NCBI RefSeq assembly: GCF_030272615.1
Contig: NC_081414.1
Span: 825,310,896 to 825,374,895 of the forward strand
Direction of reading: 5' to 3'
Source: Cryptomeria japonica
Lineage: Eukaryota; Streptophyta; Pinopsida; Cupressales; Cupressaceae
DNA: 64,000 nt
Part shown: in pieces, positions 57,660 to 64,000 of the stretch
How the letters are laid out: the number at the start of each line of letters is the position of its first letter
Position numbering within the stretch: the first letter of the stretch is position 1
Made by a program: the position numbers and the translations under genes
The notes under the pieces: generated by a model
What the model was told of the DNA's origin: nothing
Database searches by the model: none
Seen by the model: only the letters and a program-made list of their open reading frames with translations

Positions 57660-58394
57660 GAAAGAAATAAGAGTATTTTTAGAAAGCAAACATCTCCTCT
57701 TTCTGATGTTTTCAATTATATTGAAAAATCAGTATCAGAACTGGTTAATGCTCAAGTTTCAAATCAGTTCAATTCAAATAGGGAATTTACTTCTTGGGAT
57801 GGTCAAGTTATTAAATGTTGGAAGGACATCTCTATTCCTGTATCACCTTGTCTTCCGAGAGTGGGAACTAGTAAAATTGATAGAAATAAAGTGAAATGGT
57901 GTCCTTCAGACTCAATGCATTTCAAACTAAATTTTGATGGCTTGTCCAAAGGGAACCCAGGTGATGCAGGGATAGGAGTATGCATAAGGGATCACATAGG
58001 ATGTGTTTTAGCTTTGAAAGTTGCATTTATTCTGTCGGGTACTAACAACTTTGCAGAGGCATATGCTTTACTTGAAGGTATTCTACTAGTAAAAAAACTG
58101 AACATCTCATATATACACATTGAAGGCAATTCAACTATTATTATCAACACTTGCATAAAGAGAAATATTGATAATTGGCATATAAGATATTTACTTGAAC
58201 AAGCATGGACACTAATAGATACATTTACAAACTTCATCATTTCACATGTGTATAGAGAAGGGAACCGAGTTGCATATCATTTGGCAAATATGGGAAGTTC
58301 CAAGGAGGAACTTAATATGATGGGTCTGAATTGTGATTTTGATTCTTATCCAATTCTTAAGTTAAACATTTTGGAGGATATGGGTACAGGATAA
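57660..58394 (+). pseudogene. LINE 3 ORF2, C-terminal RNase H, right of the copia insertion
   Basis: The frame follows on from 49,932 once the copia element and one GAAAG are removed. An RNase H domain lies at about 57,890-58,310: NFDGLSKGNPGDAGIG (first Asp kept), NFAEAYALLEGI (Glu kept), IEGNS where VEGDS is usual (Asp to Asn) and HVYREGNRVAYHLAN where VAD is usual (Asp to Tyr). Two catalytic Asp are therefore lost. The frame ends at 58,394. An ATG at 57,651 lies within the 26 extra copia bases and is not the true start. Confidence 0.9.
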
Positions 58395-58859
58395 TATTAC
58401 ATATAGCTATACAGTGGTCTTTTTCATAATGATATAAATTGGTATGTGTGATATTATAAGTGCAGGGTCTTGTGGTTTTGCTGCATCTGTATATTGTGAA
58501 GGGATATCGATTTGAGAAGTGTGTTGGATGGTAAGTTGGATAAATTCATAAGTGAGACAGATTGTGGACTGCTATGTAAATGTGCATAGCCCTCGTGATG
58601 TTTTGGTTTAGACTGCATCTTGTTCAATACATTCCAGAAAACATTCGATACTGGGGGATGTTTTATGACACTCGGTATTCTGGACACTATAAGATATTGT
58701 ATTTTTTGGCATATTTGAGATTTACATCTCACAACATTTCTATGTATTGTAGAGCAAGGATCAGAGTTTTTCTTACTGGTTCTTTTCTCCGGGAGCTCTT
58801 TGAATCAACTTTATATAATAAAATATATTAAGTGGCACCGCCACCTTGCTTTAAAAAAG
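58395..58859 (+). mobile_element. LINE 3 3' UTR and poly(A) end
   Basis: A non-coding tail runs to AAGTGGCACCGCCACCTTGC and a short A run at 58,853-58,858, a typical plant LINE 3' end. I could not find a target duplication because the 5' boundary is not known. Confidence 0.7.
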
Positions 58860-61202
58860 AAAATTGTGAATCAGAAAAAGATAATTTTGTTGATTTTTTA
58901 TTTCATTGGGTTCCACTGTTTGATCATTTCATTAGGTTGCACATATTTCATTAAATCCTCCATCAATGATTCCCTCCAAATTAGAGGTTGTTAAGGTAGG
59001 GTTATCTCTCATTAATATCAATATTTCTTGTTTTCTCAAGCTTTCTATGTATGATGTTAGCTCAAATATTTCTTTTACATAAGTCAACCATATTCTCTTA
59101 TTTTTGTTTACATATTATATTTTTTAATACTTACAAAATTGGATCTTAATAGCTCATTTAGAATGATATGAGAGACCTAATATCTTTTCTCATAAACTTA
59201 CATTCCAAATCACACTAATGATTAGACAAAAGATAATTCAATTTAAAATACTATTTAAAAAAATATATTAACCTTCTAAAATTATTATTAAATAATTAAA
59301 TTGAATACAATAATAATTAAAATAATGATTTAATAATAATATAATAGATTAAAAAAATACATTTTTAATTTTTTTCTAAATTTAGATATATATTAAATAA
59401 TAAAATAAGACAAATATTAACTAAAATATCGGTTGAATATAAATTTTATCTCAATATGAAGAAAAATTATCCATACGTATACATGAAAACCCTTAATTTA
59501 AGAGCCCTAAATAGAAAATTTGAAAGTTGACCAATTATTACTTGAAAAAAGCATGTTCTCATCCTACATAGAGATAGGGGATTAAATCAATATAAAAGTA
59601 TGATCATTCTTCTAAAAAAAATGAAATAATTGAAGATAATTTAATTATAAATATTGTATTTGTTTTATAGTTAGGATAAGAGGTGTTTTAGTAAAAGTAA
59701 AAAAAAAATCAATCATACGAATTATAATATAATTAAAGAAGAGATTCAGAATAATTTAATCTTAACTCAGAATTATAACAAGTAATTATAAATTTCAAAA
59801 AACAATATAAAAATTAAAAATGTCATAATCTAAATACTTATAATAACATGTTTAAAACCAATTAACCTTATAAACTTCAATTCATCTCCATCCATATAAA
59901 TCTAATCTCAAAAATACCTCCACAAATATTATTTATTTATAATATAAATATATGCATTTCTATCTTCTAAAGGTCAACTAAGCATATGACGATTTTTTTT
60001 ATTTTTTTCTTAGATAGAATTACAATATCTAATGCTGATATAAATTATTTGATAATTTTGATGTAAGTTAAAAATAGAGACTTTTTTTCAAGGTGAGCTC
60101 AGCTATGTTTTTTGGGTGGTTGAGAAATTCTAATGTATTGTGGTTGGTGAGGAAATTGATTTGATTTATATTGTCATTTATATAATATTTGTATAGTAGC
60201 TTTCTTACCTAAATATTTGTATAGAAGGGACAATTGGGCCATGCTTACAACACTATGATGAGAGTTTTATTTTTCATCCAATGGTTAAGCTATGCTTACA
60301 TTTGTACACCTCACTAATATCATTATAGGTTTTGAAATCAACTTAGAGTAAGAAAAAACAAAAAGTTTCAAAGTACCTTTAATCTATTCAATTATTTTTA
60401 ATTAAAAATTGTTGGATAAAAGTCAAATAACAATTAGAAGTCAAATCATAGTCATCATCATGAATGAAAGAGATTTCTAATTTAGTAATCATATTTGTTA
60501 ATTGGGTCTCTTATTTCTTTCTAATGGATATATTTATTAAATTGAAAGGTGTTTGAAAATTATGTGTTTATTATAGAGATGAAAAGGTGTATAATTTGTA
60601 ATTTTAATTTTTTAATTTGTTTTAATGTTTGTTTATAATAAGTATGATTTGGACATATTCAGATTTGTGTAGATCATTTATTACAACTAAAACATCTTAT
60701 TCTATTTGTAGGCATGACCACTCATAATAAACATTTTGATTTACTCTGTATCATAGTTTTGTATCATTCAAGGCATTTATATACATAAGTCTATACCTCA
60801 AAATATTTTTATGTATAGTATTGTCTTCCATGATTAAATTTTCTATTTTTTTAACCTAAAAATGGCGTTTTCTTCATAAAAATAACCCTAATTCATGCCT
60901 AACAATTAGATTAATCCTAAGTTAGTTTATTTAAACAAGTTACTAAGTTAGTCCTAAGTTAGCACCTACACACTTTTCTTGTCTAAGAATACCTAGGGCG
61001 TATTCCATAGTTGTTGCACACACCTTCATTATTAATGATGCCATTACTAGGGTCACACATACCTACCTATTTTACATTATTTATGCTAATAGACTCCTAC
61101 TAAAGGCTTGACCAAGGGAAGCTTTTAAATGTGCTTGTAAATGTGCCAAAGGCACCCCCTTTCCCAATCTTCTAGAAAATATCCCCTTTATAGACTAGAT
61201 AG
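58860..61202. other. Very AT-rich spacer, no gene seen
   Basis: Long A/T tracts and short ORFs without domains. No tandem repeat of note and no RNA gene recognised. 60,840-61,200 is less AT-rich and repeats the word CTAAGTTAG a few times. Confidence 0.6.
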
Positions 61203-62311
61203 TGTAAAAGGGAAAATTTGATATGGCAATTTGCAACATAGGAGGGAGAAATCACCAAATCAATTTCGCTTGGAAAACATTTACATTCAAAAGAGGGAAG
61301 GGAATCCACTAGATCCAATCCTAAATGAGACAAGGACTAAAAACTTAGTGGATTGAATTGATTTGGGGTTTCATTTCTTTTGTAAGTTGAATGATTAAAA
61401 TAAGTAGAATGCTGAAATTGAAGACAAAATATGTGGAAACAATGAGCTATAGGTTCAGAATTCCGTCGTGCACCTGGATTTGAGTAATATGAGCTGATTC
61501 GGAACTACCCTGTGAAAATTGTCAAAAATAGTAGGGACCAAGTGTAGGGACCAGGATGCCCCCTCTTGGCCCTCTGAAATTTATGATTGTCGAAAAGGGT
61601 TTTTCCATCTATGTGTTTGAAGCTTATTTCCAGAAGTACAACCACGCACCTATTTCCTGCACACAGAAGGAAAATGAAATGTGTTGGGAATAGGGGTTTG
61701 CCTAAGTCAAACACCGGTTGAGGAATCAACCTTCAATGAAATATTGCAAATACTGAAGTAAATAATGGAAAGGTATACCTTATATCTGAAATGATTGATA
61801 ATGATGCTTTGCTTCTTGAATGTAATCACACATGTTGTATGAAATGACATGAACATGAAAAAACCCTAACACACACACATGCTTGCAAATGAATGATGTA
61901 ATATTGTTCCAATGAGGAATATGCAACCTTGAAGAATGCTTGATGAAGAATGGTTGAATTCTTGATGTAGTCTCTTTGCGTTCTCCACCTTGCTCACCTT
62001 TATGCTCCTTGTGCTTGTTATGATGCTATATCAAAATAAGAGGGAGAGACGTCCTTATATACTTGCCCATTGTCAAATATTCTAATTTTCTAACATGGGC
62101 TGACATGAGGAATTGTTCTCCCACACTCAAATTTAAGATAGGGCCTAGAGGCCAAAATGGGTTCCAATTAGGGAGGACTAGGGCATGGTGTCTTGGTCCT
62201 ACCCCAAATTGGGTTAGGAACAAGGAGCTATGCAAGGTGCAAGATGAAAAAATGAAGCTTGTTTGCATGGGGGAGGCACAAATAGGTATCGATCAAGCAT
62301 GAGGTTGAGAC
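61203..62311 (-). repeat. Third LTR of the outer (G-patch) element family
   Basis: Reverse-complemented, this stretch follows the LTR at 29,975-31,181: a TATA box AGTATATAAGG (62,053-62,063), AATTCAACCATTCTTCATCAAGC, GTGTGTGTTAGGGTTTTTTC, GCATCATTATCAATCATTTC, CTTTCCATTATTTACTTCAG, and AGTGGATTCCCTTCCCTCTTT near the end. It ends CCCTTTTACA at 61,203. Its start is cut or diverged where the copia-type LTR abuts at 62,312. It is probably a solo or truncated LTR. Confidence 0.7.
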
Positions 62312-63464
62312 TGATGAATACTAAGAGGGGGGGTGAATTAGTATACCAAAAAACACTGAACTCAAACTTCTAAATAGTTTAGCAGATAACCGGTATAACA
62401 GATTCACTAATAAACTGGTTAAGATAAATGCAAACCAAATAGAAAACAAAGCATTCACCCACAAGAGCACAATCACCATAACACAAGATGTTTGACGTGG
62501 AAACCCATATGGGAAAAACCACGGTGAGCAGAAACTCACAAGTAACTATTTGCAGAATAGAAACCAGACCGGTTAAGGTCATACAATGTTCTTCACCAGA
62601 ATAGATCCTATTAGGAATCTAGATCTCTGTTAGGTGATAAGTCCTGTTAAAGACTACCTTGTGAGAGAATTTTAGATCCACAGTTGTGAACCACCTTGTT
62701 AGAGGATTTACAAAGGCTTTGCTAGGCCTACCCGGTTAAGGGTTTTAGACTTGTCGAAGATATGAGTAATCAACAAGTGGGTGATCTAGATACTAGCACA
62801 GTATGCTTGGTTAGATCCTTGATAGCTCATTTTTAATGCACTTTAGCATTATTTCAGTCTTCAGTATCTCAACACTCTACACAGACCAAATCTTCTCTAC
62901 AAAGATCATCCATAACCTCGTCTATCTCACATACACATATATCTCTCATACATACAAACCCTAGACATGATGTCCTTATAAAGGAGTCTGATTTCATGTC
63001 GGTCCAATAGGATTAGATTACAAGTTCCTAGGTTCAGTGCATCTAGACACATTTGGTAACATGACACAAAATCACCACCAAAGTGTCGGTGGATGATAAA
63101 TCATCACAGAAATACCAGTTGGTAACTCATCACAGAGTAATATCGGTTCATACAATTTACCGATTACCGGTTGTCCAAAATGAAGACTAGAAAATGTTAA
63201 CTACCGCTTTGTTCCTTCGAACCACTTGAGATCCTCGAACTGCTTGAGGTCTTCATACCGCTTGGGTTCTCCATACCGCTTGAGGTCTTCAGTCAATTTG
63301 TGACTGGTAAACATCTTCTGCAAAACACCGATAATCTAAAGACTATAATACATAATACCAGTTGGAACAATTACCCGTTGAGCATAACTCATACATTAAG
63401 AAAGTGTTCACAAAGCAAGTGTGTGTCCATCAATGACAATCACAACATCATCAAAATGCCAATA
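62312..63464 (-). repeat. Copia-type 3' LTR of an element running off the right edge
   Basis: On the minus strand it starts TATTGGCATTTTGATG at 63,464 and ends TTAGTATTCATCA at 62,312. It holds a C7 tract before CTCTTAG, repeated TAACNGGGT-like phrases and the GTGGTTTTTCCCATATGGG landmark. The first bases are TA rather than the canonical TG. It abuts the third LTR of the G-patch family. Confidence 0.8.
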
Positions 63465-63480
63465 ATCTCTCCCTTTGGCA
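63465..63480 (-). promoter_or_regulatory. Polypurine tract of the right-edge copia element
   Basis: On the minus strand TGCCAAAGGGAGAGAT lies directly upstream of the LTR. A run of purines and the preceding TTGCCATCAA match the arrangement in the other copia-type elements here. Confidence 0.85.
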
Positions 63481-64000
63481 TTGATGGCAACACTTAGGAA
63501 AATTTTGACATCTAAGTGTTTTTACAACAAAAATATGCCAAAAACAAAATTACTCCCCCTAAGCATATACACTATCCCTTTAGCAGAAATTACAATGTAT
63601 ACTACTCCCTTAAAAAGGTAACATGAAAGTATACATGAAATGGTAACATTCACCAAAATTTTAAATACTACTCCCCCTTTGCCAACAATGACAAATTAAT
63701 GCAGAATAACCCTTGTTTCTCATTATCAATAATTGAGTAAATGTTTATGACAATAAGGAATGAAACTTATCAAAAATAGATTTAAAATCCCACATAAAAG
63801 TTTTCATGGCTAATGACCATGACTCAAGTAATGAGGTAGAAACCTCACTTTCTGTCTGCATCAAGAATACCGGTTCTTTCATAGCGTCAATGGTACTCAT
63901 CTCTTGAGTGACTGTGATGGCTTCCAGATTGAGAAATTTTTTTGAAAGAATTTGCATTCTAGGTAATAAGACCAGTTGGAGCTCCTGCAAATCTCTTGAC
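63481..64000 (-). other. 3' internal region of the right-edge copia-type element
   Basis: Mostly non-coding. Phrases such as ACTCCCCCTAAGCATA and CTACTCCCCCTTTGCC (additional purine tracts on the minus strand) resemble the stretch at 36,650-36,800 of the inner element. A minus-strand frame (63,745-63,990) is Leu, Glu and Ser rich with no recognised motif; a coiled-coil gag or second ORF as in the inner element is possible. Confidence 0.5.

Noticed and set aside
57651-58394. A 247-codon RNase H ORF that could be called an independent RNase H gene.
   Set aside because: The first codons lie in the copia 5' extension. The rest continues LINE 3 ORF2 across the insertion, and two catalytic Asp are missing.

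Overview
This window is plant nuclear DNA made almost entirely of transposable elements, many of them nested. I recognise no host gene, tRNA or rRNA. The evidence for a plant is the three primer-binding sites complementary to initiator-Met tRNA (TGGTATCAGAG), a Ty3/gypsy chromovirus with 3.8 kb LTRs, Ty1/copia elements with the usual plant domain order, and plant L1-type LINEs with a DUF4283-like ORF1. The old nested insertions and AT-rich spacers suggest a very large genome such as a gymnosperm, but that is inference.

Layout. 1-1,481: copia-type LTR cut by the window edge, abutting a 5'-truncated LINE on the minus strand (1,482-3,897). 3,898-5,720: AT-rich spacer. 5,811-10,437: long decayed LINE (endonuclease, reverse transcriptase, poly(A)). 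11,290-23,787: complete but dead Ty3/gypsy chromovirus. 23,793-29,974: AT-rich DNA with a ~220 bp tandem repeat split by a 1.5 kb poly(A) retroposon that has a ~20 bp target duplication. 29,975-41,891: a non-autonomous LTR element with a G-patch gag-like ORF. Inside it, at 32,806-37,613, lies a second, younger non-autonomous LTR element with four zinc-knuckle-like motifs and an unrecognised second ORF. 43,371-44,756: 3' remnant of a copia element. About 46,490-49,932 and 57,660-58,859: the two halves of a third LINE, split by a complete copia element on the minus strand (49,933-57,659). 61,203-62,311: a third LTR copy of the G-patch element family, abutted by a copia-type LTR (62,312-63,464) whose body runs off the right edge.

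State of the genes. Every transposon ORF carries premature stops. In the chromovirus, copia and LINE genes the frame is largely kept, and TAG or TGA codons often stand where CAG, CGA or TGG would be expected. This looks like C-to-T decay of methylated DNA. Several catalytic residues are also lost. No element looks able to move by itself.

The most unusual items are the inner non-autonomous element with its second ORF, the outer G-patch element with a duplicated right LTR, the GGTAG/CTACC palindromic minisatellite in the chromovirus LTRs, and the copia element whose 5' end carries 26 extra bases inside a clean GAAAG target duplication. All sequence comparisons were made by eye; no percent identities were computed.
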